Positions 16,049-23,326 of a stretch of DNA of 64,000 nucleotides are shown in pieces. The stretch lies in NCBI GenBank assembly GCA_045632845.1, contig JAZQXL010000011.1, positions 1 to 64,000 of the forward strand, read 5' to 3'. The notes beneath the pieces were generated by a model. It saw only the letters and a program-made list of their open reading frames with translations, did no database searches and was not told where the DNA came from. The position numbers were made by a program, and so were the translations under genes. The first letter of the stretch is position 1. Each line of letters opens with the position of its first letter. This DNA is from RGIG4140 sp045632845. GTDB lineage: Bacteria; Pseudomonadota; Alphaproteobacteria; CAAHEQ01; UBA3637.

Positions 16049-16603
16049 ATGACACTTAACACACCAGATTCTGTTAAATTGATAGAGCCCATCATAGAAT
16101 ACGAAGAACAAATTTGCGCATATCGCAAGGAATTTCTGGATTGCAATAGCTCGATGGATGGAACCAACGCACTTAAAAAGTTTGAATCCCCAAAAGATTG
16201 GATAGATTATGTGCTGCGTTGCAAGGATCCATGTACTGTGCCATCAGGTTTCACTCCATCAACTCAATATATACTAGTACGAGAAAAAGACCAAAAAATT
16301 GTTGGTATGATCCAAATCAGGCACTATTTTAACGAGTTCTTGAAACAATATGGGGGGCATATAGGTTATTCTGTTGCGCCAAGCGAACGGCGCAAAGGAT
16401 ATGCGACCTTAATGTTAAAAATGGTGTTACCAAAATGCAAAAAATTGGGTATTGAAAAGGTGTTAATTTCTTGCATCACAGGCAACGAAGGAAGCAAAAG
16501 AGCCATTTTAAATAACAACGGTGTTTATGAATCAACTGTACATGAGCCAGACCAAAATGTTAACTTAGAAAGATATTGGATTGATTTATCTCGTTCACGT
16601 TAA
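16049..16603 (+). CDS. GNAT-family N-acetyltransferase (cassette 1 cargo)
   Basis: The acetyl-CoA-binding core is IGYSVAPSERRKGYATLML (R/Q-x-x-G-x-G/A-like pyrophosphate loop), followed by a NEGSKRAILNNNG helix, typical of the GNAT fold. At 184 residues it resembles small-molecule or antibiotic-type acetyltransferases more than the ribosomal Rim enzymes; substrate unknown. ATG 16049 lies seven bases after AAAGG, better than ATG 16034. It is the only gene in the first inserted element, with its own promoter. Confidence 0.82.
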   Translation: MTLNTPDSVKLIEPIIEYEEQICAYRKEFLDCNSSMDGTNALKKFESPKDWIDYVLRCKDPCTVPSGFTPSTQYILVREKDQKIVGMIQIRHYFNEFLKQYGGHIGYSVAPSERRKGYATLMLKMVLPKCKKLGIEKVLISCITGNEGSKRAILNNNGVYESTVHEPDQNVNLERYWIDLSRSR

Positions 16604-16700
16604 GTTTGAGTATAAAATTTCATTTAACATAAACTATTTCGGGGGCTCGTTAAACTTGAACCAATATAACCCCTTGTTTTACAATAAATCACAAAAAAGA

Positions 16701-16742
16701 GTTCGATAAATTGAACCTTACAAAATCGAACTATTATCGAAC
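16701..16742. repeat. Element-end block with inverted repeat, copy 2
   Basis: GTTCGATAA (16701-16709) and TTATCGAAC (16734-16742) are perfect inverted copies flanking TTGAAC and ATCGAAC submotifs. The same block precedes the attachment core at copies 4 (22476-22525) and 5 (23213-23262). It looks like a recombinase- or DNA-binding site at the end of each element. Confidence 0.6.
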
Positions 16743-16754
16743 AAGCACAAGTGC

Positions 16755-16806
16755 TTAAAAACAAACAAAAAAAACACCAGATATGGGTGGTTTTAATTTT
16801 TGGTAC
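16755..16806. repeat. Attachment-like repeat copy 2
   Basis: A-rich tract, hairpin partly decayed on its left arm (AACACCAG versus GGGTGGTTTT, 16771-16794), then TTTTTGGTAC ending at 16806. Element-end block on the left and element-start sequence on the right: a junction between two tandem elements. Confidence 0.65.
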
Positions 16807-16846
16807 AGCGTGCTTTGCGAATACCGAGCCAATCATTTAGAGGATT

Positions 16847-16996
16847 TTAAAAAATTAGCACAACTGATGTAGATTCTAATTTTTTACCATTCGTATCATA
16901 AGTCTCACATGATTGACTGTTACGAATATTATTATAGAGAGTACAATCCATTTTTATTTTTCCATCTTTATAATATTCCTTATAAGAACCATCTAA
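16847..16996 (-). pseudogene. C-terminal fragment of a MORN/YwqK-type repeat protein
   Basis: On the minus strand, in a frame different from the phosphatase gene, about 48 codons read LDGSYKEYYKDGKIK, then MDCTLYNN, then CETYDTNGKKLES and a stop at 16847-16849. The G-x-Y-K-x-Y-Y-x-(D/N)-G-K pattern is that of MORN/YwqK-like repeats. Upstream it runs straight into the 3' end of the histidine phosphatase gene, with a stop codon in this frame, so it has no start. Its own end lies within the element-start sequence. It is a truncated leftover at a recombination junction. Confidence 0.65.
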
Positions 16997-17522
16997 AAAC
17001 TTCAGTATTCTTTATTTTTAAATGAAGGGCTGTTTTTTCATACTCATTCCAATCAAAAGAATGTGGATTTTGACTTAAGTATTTTGCCATACGGATAACA
17101 CCGCCATGGGTCACAATCAATGTATTTTTTATGTCATCCAATTCATCAAAAAACGATTTAACCCGAAGGTAAACATCTTCCCAAGATTCTGCATTTACTT
17201 CGTGTGGTGTTTTATTGAAAATATCCCATTCATCTTGAGTGATATCTTGAATGAGTCGACCTTGTAAATTACCAAAATTAATTTCTCTTAGCCTAGAATC
17301 AAAGCGGACAGGTAAATGCAATTTCTCATTGATAATTTGAGCGGTTTCTTTTGCTCTGACTAAATCTGATGAGATAATATTATCTATATTCAGAGATACT
17401 ATCTTATCCAAACAAATAAGGGCTTCTTTTCTGCCCGTTTCGTTTAATGCCATATCCAAATGACCTTGGATTTTGCGTTCCAAGTTCCAATCCGTTTGTC
17501 CGTGTCTGAGTAAATAAATCAT
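16980..17522 (-). CDS. Histidine phosphatase family protein (phosphoglycerate-mutase-like)
   Basis: The N-terminal LLRHGQTDWN carries the phosphorylated histidine (RHG motif); the second catalytic His is in VTHGGVIRM near residue 140. The 180-residue length and residues in between (LNETGRKEA, REINFGNLQG) place it among small CobC/GpmB-like phosphatases acting on phosphorylated metabolites. It is the third gene of a minus-strand run (kinase-ASCH, GNAT, phosphatase). The last few codons lie at a junction with a MORN fragment, so its C-terminus may have been remodelled. Confidence 0.85.
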   Translation of the reverse strand: MIYLLRHGQTDWNLERKIQGHLDMALNETGRKEALICLDKIVSLNIDNIISSDLVRAKETAQIINEKLHLPVRFDSRLREINFGNLQGRLIQDITQDEWDIFNKTPHEVNAESWEDVYLRVKSFFDELDDIKNTLIVTHGGVIRMAKYLSQNPHSFDWNEYEKTALHLKIKNTEVFRWFL

Positions 17523-17544
17523 CTAAAATCCTTTTTGTTTTTAC

Positions 17545-18030
17545 TTATAACTCTTTTTCAAAACGGATGAGTGGAACATCAAGTTTCCAAAAGTTTTTAC
17601 TCGGAGCGTTTGTTTTTATCATCCCTTGTTTTTGATAAAAACCAATGGAAGGTCCATCCTTGATTGTCCACACAATTAACTTATTATAGCCGTCTTGTTT
17701 TTTTAATCGGCAAATCTCTTTCATTAAAGCGCTTCCGACACCTTGTTTTTGAAAATCAGGATGAACATAAAGCATTTGAATTTCAACAGCTCTTTCTTCC
17801 GGATATTCAAGAGTTAAAAATCCAACAACGTGATTTTCTGTTTCGGCAACATAATATTCAACTTCTTTAATACGATTAGCTGTTCGTTCTATCACCGCTT
17901 CATCAAAAGGCATATTGTCCAGAAAATCATCAGGTAAATATCCTCGATAACAGGCTTGGTAAGCATGATAGTGGGCGGATTTGATATCTCTGGCATCATT
18001 TGGTATGGCTTTACGAATTTTTAATTGCAT
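17545..18030 (-). CDS. GNAT-family N-acetyltransferase (cassette 2 cargo)
   Basis: The GNAT core is clear: AETENHVVGFLTLE, the YVHPDFQKQGVGSALM acetyl-CoA loop near residues 93-107, and a FYQKQGM C-terminal motif. It is 161 residues long. Its first 20 bases overlap the end of the kinase-ASCH gene, indicating translational coupling in an operon. Substrate unknown. The local sequence is visibly richer in G+C than neighbouring genes, a sign of recent transfer. Confidence 0.87.
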   Translation of the reverse strand: MQLKIRKAIPNDARDIKSAHYHAYQACYRGYLPDDFLDNMPFDEAVIERTANRIKEVEYYVAETENHVVGFLTLEYPEERAVEIQMLYVHPDFQKQGVGSALMKEICRLKKQDGYNKLIVWTIKDGPSIGFYQKQGMIKTNAPSKNFWKLDVPLIRFEKEL

Positions 18031-18907
18031 CTAAAATCTCATCTACTTCGTTTGGATAAAGATTCTTTGTCTCCGGAACACTTAAATGTTTTGCCAACAA
18101 AATCGGTGTATCTAGTGTTATATCCGGATAATGAACCCGCATTTGTTTAAGGCCTGTTTCTACATCTGGCGTGTGGGTATCAAAACCATCTGTTTCCAAA
18201 GCCTGTTTTAAGGGCAGATAATAGACCCCTGTCACATAAACCACCTCTGCCCATTGTTCTTTCGGACAGTCTTTATAAACCAAAAAACCCTTATGAATAA
18301 AACCCTCGTTCAACCGTAGTGTTGAAGTCTTTTCTCCGTTCAACAGAGCCGGCCAACGCCTTTCAACTAAATGAAGCCACTGTTGTTTTGGGGATAAAGC
18401 ATGTTCTATAAATCCTTTGATAATTTCGGCGGTTTCTTCGGGTGTTTGGTTATCATTGTTGACAATAAAATCAGAATACGGACGGTTTTGATAGCCTTCC
18501 TCATACATTTGCCGAATGCGATTTCTTTCCCAATCGTCCAGTTCTCGCATACCACGATTTTTCAAACATTCTTCCAAACTCGGTGCAAGGGTAATGTTCA
18601 AAAATCGAGTGTTTTCATCGGCTAGAGCAGACCATTTTTGATAACTTTCTTCTGAAATCGGATAAGCGAAGATAACGGTTTCAAACTCTTCACCTTCTTT
18701 TAATGCCAATAACTTTTCATTCAGTCGTTTTTTTCGTTCTGCCCACCCTTCTTTTAAGGATAAGCCGATTTTTTCTTGTTCTTCATCGCTCATCAGTTCA
18801 TCCACTTCAATAAAAGTGGCATTTGGAAGTATATTTACCAAAATCTTAGAAACAGTTGTTTTGCCTGAATTGATTGGCCCATTGATGTTCAGTATTAGCA
18901 TAAACAA
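18011..18907 (-). CDS. P-loop kinase fused to an ASCH domain
   Basis: The N-terminal half (residues 1-170) is a P-loop nucleotide kinase: NINGPINSGKTTVSK near residue 10, then a GMRELDDWERNRIR lid-like arginine helix. The C-terminal half (about 178-270) begins WLHLVERRWPALLNGEKTST and is an ASCH domain, a PUA-like fold that binds RNA or modified nucleotides. The fusion suggests phosphorylation of a nucleoside or RNA-linked ligand (inference). The start is TTG 18907, seven bases after AAGGAG; the next ATG (18901) is 13 bases away. First gene of the minus-strand operon in cassette 2; G+C-rich relative to the window. Confidence 0.75.
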   Translation of the reverse strand: MFMLILNINGPINSGKTTVSKILVNILPNATFIEVDELMSDEEQEKIGLSLKEGWAERKKRLNEKLLALKEGEEFETVIFAYPISEESYQKWSALADENTRFLNITLAPSLEECLKNRGMRELDDWERNRIRQMYEEGYQNRPYSDFIVNNDNQTPEETAEIIKGFIEHALSPKQQWLHLVERRWPALLNGEKTSTLRLNEGFIHKGFLVYKDCPKEQWAEVVYVTGVYYLPLKQALETDGFDTHTPDVETGLKQMRVHYPDITLDTPILLAKHLSVPETKNLYPNEVDEILDAIKNS

Positions 18908-18970
18908 TCTTTAACTCCTTTAATACATTTTATATCTTTATCTTTCCAAAATCAATTATTTAATCAAAAG

Positions 18971-18994
18971 ACTCTGTGAAAGCAGAGTTTTTTT
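18971..18994 (+). terminator. Orphan terminator
   Basis: ACTCTG (18971-18976) pairs with CAGAGT (18983-18988), followed by Ts. No + strand gene precedes it, so it probably belonged to a gene lost from cassette 2. Confidence 0.55.
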
Positions 18995-19038
18995 GTATTC
19001 ATTCCATAAATAAATCATATATAACCAAAGGAATGAAC

Positions 19039-19230
19039 ATGAATACAGCAATAGAAAAATTAGATGAATTATTAGCAAAAGCAAGAACTCAACTTATTGA
19101 AAAGAAAGGGTTAAAAGAAGAACAAATAGAGTAACCTGAAGCCACAGAAGAACTCCCTCAACACCCTGATACAGATTATTTAATCAAGGTCTTTAATCAC
19201 TTAAAGGATTTGGTATACATCAATACTTAA
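19039..19230 (+). pseudogene. Small gene interrupted by an in-frame stop
   Basis: AAAGGAATGAAC precedes ATG 19039. The frame reads MNTAIEKLDELLAKARTQ... for 31 codons to TAA at 19132-19134, then continues in the same frame for 31 further sensible codons (PEATEELPQHPDTDYLIKV...) to a second stop. A single substitution would restore a 63-residue acidic helical protein. I cannot name the family. It may also be functional as the short 31-residue product. Confidence 0.5.
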
Positions 19231-19273
19231 TATGAGTTTTCTGAACAGTTTTTAAACAAAAACAACTGCGCAA

Positions 19274-19302
19274 AGAAAAACAGTTTGGGGAACTGTTTTT
19301 CT
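19274..19302. terminator. Strong hairpin, terminator-like
   Basis: AGAAAAACAGTT (19274-19285) pairs perfectly over 12 bp with AACTGTTTTTCT (19291-19302); loop TGGGG. The T-rich 3' arm makes terminator function possible in both directions. Confidence 0.5.
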
Positions 19303-19322
19303 GCGTAAAGCAATGAAACACT

Positions 19323-19535
19323 ATGAGCCAAAATGGCAATTGTAGGCGAATAGATGTTGGAATTGATTATGGGATGATACTATCAGAACACAGACATCCA
19401 TCCATAGATGCATTACATTCTTTAATCAAATCAATCAGCGAACTCAGCGAAGCAGAAACCAATCATCAAAGACTTGATGCTCTTTACAAAGAATGCCACA
19501 GTTTAATTACAAAAAGGTTATTAAAGAACTATTAG
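19323..19535 (+). CDS. Hypothetical small protein
   Basis: A 70-residue frame with a plausible helical second half (IDALHSLIKSISELSEAETNHQRLDALYKE written in two parts: helix, short break, helix). There is no good ribosome-binding site and no recognised family. It lies in the decayed right part of cassette 2 beside a broken gene, so it may itself be a remnant. Coding status is uncertain. Confidence 0.3.
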   Translation: MSQNGNCRRIDVGIDYGMILSEHRHPSIDALHSLIKSISELSEAETNHQRLDALYKECHSLITKRLLKNY

Positions 19536-19740
19536 AAGACAGAAATTTAAAAAATTCGTTAAATGTCTTAAAGTTCGAGGTTGTTCGAGAAATCCAATCG
19601 GGTAAAAATCATCAATGTCCGACAAATCCGTTCGGGAAAAATGGTACTAAAATCTTAAAATATAGGTGTGTCTAAAAGTCTTTATCGGGCAAAGTGACGT
19701 GCAACAGTGACGGGAAAGTAAAAACAGGCGAAAAATAAGC

Positions 19741-19785
19741 ATAAAAAAAAGCCCCATTTTTAGGGGCTTATTTTATTTTTGGTAC
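19741..19785. repeat. Attachment-like repeat copy 3 (divergent)
   Basis: The TTTTTGGTAC end (to 19785) and the following element-start sequence are present, but the hairpin is a different one (GCCCC 19751-19755 with GGGGC 19763-19767) and the element-end block is missing. Cassette 2 therefore ends in sequence of another type. The region 19536-19740 holds no gene I can support; it is rich in TTCGAG/TTCGGG motifs. Confidence 0.55.
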
Positions 19786-19787
19786 AG

Positions 19788-19889
19788 CATGCTGAACGAA
19801 TACCGAGCCAATAATATCAAAGAAATTGATGAGTTGTATCGTTTAATTGAAAGCCTTTCCTTTCAATTACAACTTGAGCAAGTCACCTA
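19788..19889 (+). other. Short open frame in the element-start sequence of cassette 3
   Basis: From the ATG formed at the core boundary the frame reads MLNEYRANNIKEIDELYR, then LIESLSFQLQLEQVT and a stop (33 residues). The first eight residues match the conserved YRAN-containing frame at the other element starts; the rest has diverged into another amphipathic helix. There is no ribosome-binding site in the usual place. Keeping an open frame in all four copies is suggestive, but whether it is translated is unknown. Confidence 0.35.
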
Positions 19890-19921
19890 AACCTGCCATG
19901 AGGATGGGAGACAAAAAATAA

Positions 19922-19950
19922 TTTGACTATGTCAAAAAATGTCGTATATT
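19922..19950 (+). promoter_or_regulatory. Promoter with palindromic operator of the WYL regulator
   Basis: TTGACT (19923-19928), 16-bp spacer, TATATT (19945-19950). The -35 lies inside a perfect 15-bp palindrome TTTGAC-TAT-GTCAAA (19922-19936), well placed for autorepression by the dimeric regulator encoded immediately downstream. Confidence 0.6.
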
Positions 19951-19970
19951 GGATATATAAGGAGTTTATG

Positions 19971-20888
19971 ATGCCATATGAAAAAACAGAAAATTTATTA
20001 GATTTAGCAATTTGTATGCAATCAAATCGCGAAGGTGTTAGTCTTTCCGACATAATGAATCGTTTCCAAGTATCCAGACGAACAGCAGAAAGAATGCGAG
20101 ACATGATAGTTTCTCGTTTTATTCAAGCAGAAGAAATCGAGGGTGATAATCGTCAAAAAAGGTGGCGAATTCCTCAAGGAACATTAAAAGATTTTATTCA
20201 ATTTTCAGCTGATGATTTGGCTTGCTTAAACTTAGCAAAAGATGCTTTAGAAAAAGAAAAACTATCCGACAAAGCCATTCAATTAAATACAATTATTGAA
20301 AAAATTACAGCCTCAATAAAAACAGACACGCTCAGGAAAATAGAACCAGATGCAGAGGTTTTATTAGAAGCTCAAGGATTTGCCCGTCGTGTTGGTCCAA
20401 AAATCAAAATTAACACCAATTATTTAGATATTATAAAAGAGGCTATTTTATCCACTAAGAAAATTACAATAACTTATAAGAACGAAAAACAAACTGTTTC
20501 GCCTTATGGCTTTTTATACGGAAACAAACATTATTTGGTCGCTTATTCTGATAAAACAAAAGAATATCGTTATTTTGCACTGCACAAGTTATCCGATGTT
20601 CAACTAACTGATAATATTTTCAGAAAAGATGAAAGTTTTTCATTAGAAGATTTTACAAAAGATTGCTTTGGTGTGTATCGTGAAGATCCTGTAGAGGTAG
20701 AATGGTTATTTAATGCGGAAACGGCAGATGATGCCTCAAAATATGAATTTCATCCCTCACAACAGATGATAAAAAATCCTGATGGCACTTTGACAGTCAA
20801 ATTTTTTGCTGGAGGTCAAAAAGAAATGGATTGGCATTTATACACTTGGGGAAATAAAGTTAAAGTCATTAAACCTGAAAGGAAATAA
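19971..20888 (+). CDS. WYL-domain transcriptional regulator with N-terminal helix-turn-helix
   Basis: Residues 5-60 form a winged helix-turn-helix (SLSDIMNRFQVSRRTAERMRD is the reading helix region, given here in part), followed by a linker and a WYL domain in the C-terminal half with ITYKNEKQTVSPYGF, YGNKHYLVAYSD and YRYFALHKLSDVQL. WYL domains sense nucleic acids or nucleotides and often control phage-defence loci. AAGGAG sits six bases before ATG 19971 (ATG 19968 is possible). A 15-bp palindrome overlaps its promoter. The 3' end overlaps or abuts the next gene by a few bases, so the three genes of cassette 3 look like one operon. Confidence 0.85.
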   Translation: MPYEKTENLLDLAICMQSNREGVSLSDIMNRFQVSRRTAERMRDMIVSRFIQAEEIEGDNRQKRWRIPQGTLKDFIQFSADDLACLNLAKDALEKEKLSDKAIQLNTIIEKITASIKTDTLRKIEPDAEVLLEAQGFARRVGPKIKINTNYLDIIKEAILSTKKITITYKNEKQTVSPYGFLYGNKHYLVAYSDKTKEYRYFALHKLSDVQLTDNIFRKDESFSLEDFTKDCFGVYREDPVEVEWLFNAETADDASKYEFHPSQQMIKNPDGTLTVKFFAGGQKEMDWHLYTWGNKVKVIKPERK

Positions 20889-20892
20889 AAAA

Positions 20893-21474
20893 ATGGAAAG
20901 AAAATTTGTAGATTTGAAATATATCGAACCAAATGCAAAAGTTGTTATTTTAGGAACTTTTCCATCAGAGGCATCCAGAGATACATTCTTTTATCATAAA
21001 TCAACCAATCAATTTTGGAAAATAATGAGTGAAATTTTTGGGGACACCCCAATTAAACATTTAGAAACTAAAAAAAATGATCAAAAACCCTCACCAGATG
21101 AAAACCTACAATTAATAGAAAATAGAAAAAACTTCTTAAAAAAACATAAAATTGGCTTATGGGATATGATTAAATCTTGCTATATTGATAATAGTAAAGA
21201 TTCATCCATTAAAGACCCTGAATACAATGATTTAACAACTTTAAAAACAGAATGTCCACAATTGGAATGTATTTTTTTTAGCAGCAAAAAAGCATTTAAA
21301 CACTATCAAAGATATTTAAAACAAGTTGATGAAACATATAAAAATTGGTTAGAGGAAATGTCAAATGGAGAAGAACATATTTTACCATCGCCAAGTTCTG
21401 CTAATGCTCGTATGGAATTTAATCAAAAAAAAGAAAAATGGCAAAAACTTTTAACTCAATACGTCAAAAAATGA
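20893..21474 (+). CDS. DNA-deoxyinosine glycosylase-like protein (uracil-DNA glycosylase superfamily)
   Basis: The N-terminus VVILGTFPSEASRDTFFYHK followed by NQFWKIM matches the hypoxanthine/deoxyinosine glycosylase branch of the UDG fold, in which a G-(S/T)-(F/Y)-P motif forms the active site and NQFW binds the base. Near the C-terminus HILPSPSSANAR corresponds to the DNA-intercalation LPS-x-SPAN loop. The 193-residue length is slightly above typical. It probably removes deaminated purines from DNA. ATG 20893 follows AAAGGA and lies four bases after the WYL regulator stop. The location in a mobile cassette suggests a role in targeting foreign or modified DNA (inference). Confidence 0.8.
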   Translation: MERKFVDLKYIEPNAKVVILGTFPSEASRDTFFYHKSTNQFWKIMSEIFGDTPIKHLETKKNDQKPSPDENLQLIENRKNFLKKHKIGLWDMIKSCYIDNSKDSSIKDPEYNDLTTLKTECPQLECIFFSSKKAFKHYQRYLKQVDETYKNWLEEMSNGEEHILPSPSSANARMEFNQKKEKWQKLLTQYVKK

Positions 21475-21517
21475 CAGATAGGCATTTTATACTCTTTTTG
21501 TCAAAGGAGTATAAAAT

Positions 21518-22462
21518 ATGCATAAAAATCACATTTCAACATCACTGAATGATTTTTTAAATGAAATAGAATTTAAAAAAAATCATCCACATACCCCTGT
21601 CGGACTTCCAAGTGGTTTAAGGATTTTTGACACATATACAAACGGCTTTCAAAAAGGAGATTTAATTTTAATTGGCGCTCGTCCTGCAATGGGGAAAACT
21701 GCCTTTGCAATTAATATCTCCTATAATATAAGCAAATATTTTTTTGATTTAGAAAAAGAAAATCAAAGTATAGATAAATGTGTTCTTTATTTTAACTTAG
21801 ATGGAACAAACTTATCTCTTATCCCTCGTTTTATTAATTTAGAAACAGAATTTTCGCATTGGGATAGGATTAATGGAATAAAAGATGCCCAAACAGAAGA
21901 AAATGTTATAAATTCGTGTTTATCCCTATCAAAATTACCAATTTATTTATCCAATAAAGGGCATAATATAAAAGAAATCAAAGAAGAAATACAAACATTA
22001 AATTCTGAACATCAAATTGGGTGTATTATCATTGATTATCTTCAATTCATTGAGAAACACACAAATGATTATATGGCTATCTTAAATGAATTCAAAAAAA
22101 TGGCTATACGAATGAATGTTCCAATTATAGTATTAACACAGTTAAAACGATCGCTTGAACAAAGAAAAAACAAAATACCAAAGTTGTTTGATATTATCGG
22201 ATACAATCAAAGAAATGATTCAGCTGATAAAATTATTTTTCTATATCGTAAGATATATTACCTTCAAAATCAATTACCTCGAAAACAAAAATACGAGCCA
22301 CAGAATCATTTTAAACAACGATATAAAAAATGGGAAAATAAATGTGATAAAATAATGAATAAGTGTAATATTATTATTGCAAAGAACCACTTGGGACCCA
22401 TTGGAAATATAGAGGTTTCATTTGACTGCATGCGTGGCATATTTAGAGATGCTGAAGAATAG
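21518..22462 (+). CDS. DnaB-type helicase C-terminal domain protein (stand-alone RecA-fold ATPase)
   Basis: Residues 24-230 are the DnaB C-terminal ATPase: GLPSGLRIFDTYTNGFQKGD, Walker A GARPAMGKTA near residue 53, and Walker B IGCIIIDYLQFI with the DnaB hallmark DYLQ. The arginine-finger/LxxQ region appears as VPIIVLTQLKRSLEQR. The N-terminal primase-binding domain of the replicative helicase (about 150 residues) is missing, so it is not the cell's own DnaB. Residues 231-314 are basic. It could be an accessory helicase or a phage-derived loader. Third gene of cassette 3; AAAGGAG precedes the ATG. Confidence 0.82.
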   Translation: MHKNHISTSLNDFLNEIEFKKNHPHTPVGLPSGLRIFDTYTNGFQKGDLILIGARPAMGKTAFAINISYNISKYFFDLEKENQSIDKCVLYFNLDGTNLSLIPRFINLETEFSHWDRINGIKDAQTEENVINSCLSLSKLPIYLSNKGHNIKEIKEEIQTLNSEHQIGCIIIDYLQFIEKHTNDYMAILNEFKKMAIRMNVPIIVLTQLKRSLEQRKNKIPKLFDIIGYNQRNDSADKIIFLYRKIYYLQNQLPRKQKYEPQNHFKQRYKKWENKCDKIMNKCNIIIAKNHLGPIGNIEVSFDCMRGIFRDAEE

Positions 22463-22475
22463 ATTTTGCACGATA

Positions 22476-22587
22476 GTTCGATAAATTGAAAAATTGAACC
22501 TTACAAAATCGAACAGTTACCGAACCAGCATAAGCGCTTAAAAACAAACAAAAAAACCACCCGATGTGGGTGGTTTTGATTTGGTAC
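22476..22587. repeat. Element-end block and attachment-like repeat copy 4
   Basis: The block GTTCGATAA (22476-22484) to TTACCGAAC (22517-22525, one change from the inverted copy) is followed by the A-rich tract, hairpin AAACCACCC/GGGTGGTTTT (22554-22576) and TTTGGTAC ending at 22587. It forms the junction between cassettes 3 and 4. Confidence 0.65.
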
Positions 22588-22675
22588 AGCGTGCTGAACA
22601 AATACCGAGCCAATTATTCAGAGGATTTTAAAAAATTGGCGTTAAAGGTGGAACTGTTGGAATTTTCAATTTGAA
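22588..22675 (+). repeat. Conserved element-start sequence, copy 4
   Basis: Nearly identical to the sequence after copy 1 (AATACCGAGC, ATTATTCAGAGGATTTTAA, TTGGCGTTAAAGGTG). The conserved frame reads SVLNKYRANYSEDFKKLA and continues LKVELLEFSI to a stop. Confidence 0.6.
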
Positions 22676-22684
22676 AACTTAAAA

Positions 22685-23074
22685 TTATTTATCCATTATA
22701 GATACAATAGGAACTGTTCTATATCTAGGTGTTCCATCATCATATTTGGCAATAGTTTGATACCTATAAACCCCTATTTGCTTTGCACATTTACCAACAG
22801 GATTTTGAATAATTTCCCCATCATAATAATGATGATCATCCCAAAGCAACATCAGTTGTTTTCCACTTATTTGACACGAAATATTACCTACCTCACAAAC
22901 TAGCGCCTCAGTTCCTGTTGCTTGAAATACCTCTAAATTTTTTCGTGAAAAACAAGGTTCTTTACCCATCATTTTATACAAAACTATATCACCGTCTTCA
23001 GATTTATATTTTATTTCTTGAGCATTTACTAAAAATGGAATAAAAAATAAAGCGATAAGCAAGACTTTTTTCAT
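22685..23074 (-). CDS. Small secreted protein of unknown function (cassette 4 cargo)
   Basis: A clear signal peptide (MKKVLLIALFFIPFLVNA, cleavage before QE) leads a mature domain of about 111 residues with five cysteines (contexts PCFSR, LVCEV, ISCQI, GKCAKQ), suggesting disulfides in the periplasm, and many aromatic residues. I do not recognise the family. AAGGAG lies nine bases before the ATG at 23074. It is the only gene in the fourth element and faces away from the tRNA. A role as immunity protein, inhibitor or enzyme modifier is possible but unsupported. Confidence 0.7.
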   Translation of the reverse strand: MKKVLLIALFFIPFLVNAQEIKYKSEDGDIVLYKMMGKEPCFSRKNLEVFQATGTEALVCEVGNISCQISGKQLMLLWDDHHYYDGEIIQNPVGKCAKQIGVYRYQTIAKYDDGTPRYRTVPIVSIMDK

Positions 23075-23212
23075 TTCTAAATTTCTCCTTTACCAAAAGT
23101 ACAAAAAAGTATATCAAACTATTTACAACAAAGCAATACATAAAATATACCTTTGACTTCTATATAAAGATTTAAATTATAAAAATGTAAACAGATTAAT
23201 CTCATCCTAAAA

Positions 23213-23326
23213 GTTCGATAAATGATAAAATTGAGCCTTACAAAATCGAACTATTATCGAACCACTACAAATACTTAAAAACAAACAAAAAAACCACCCG
23301 ATATGGGTGGTTTTGATTTTTGGTAC
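23213..23326. repeat. Element-end block and attachment-like repeat copy 5 (joined to intact tRNA-Leu)
   Basis: The inverted block GTTCGATAA (23213-23221) / TTATCGAAC (23254-23262), the A-rich tract and hairpin AACCACCCG/GGGTGGTT run directly into TTTTTGGTAC, here part of a complete tRNA gene (TGGT is the encoded CCA and discriminator). This is the arrangement expected for an attR that restores the tRNA. The hairpin also serves as tRNA terminator. Confidence 0.7.

Noticed and set aside
15815..23326. The five junction repeats as a CRISPR array or integron attC array
   Set aside because: Spacing is 0.7-3 kb with whole genes between, no cas or intI genes, and no attC-type RYYYAAC/GTTRRRY core. 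They instead end in the tRNA-Leu 3' terminus.
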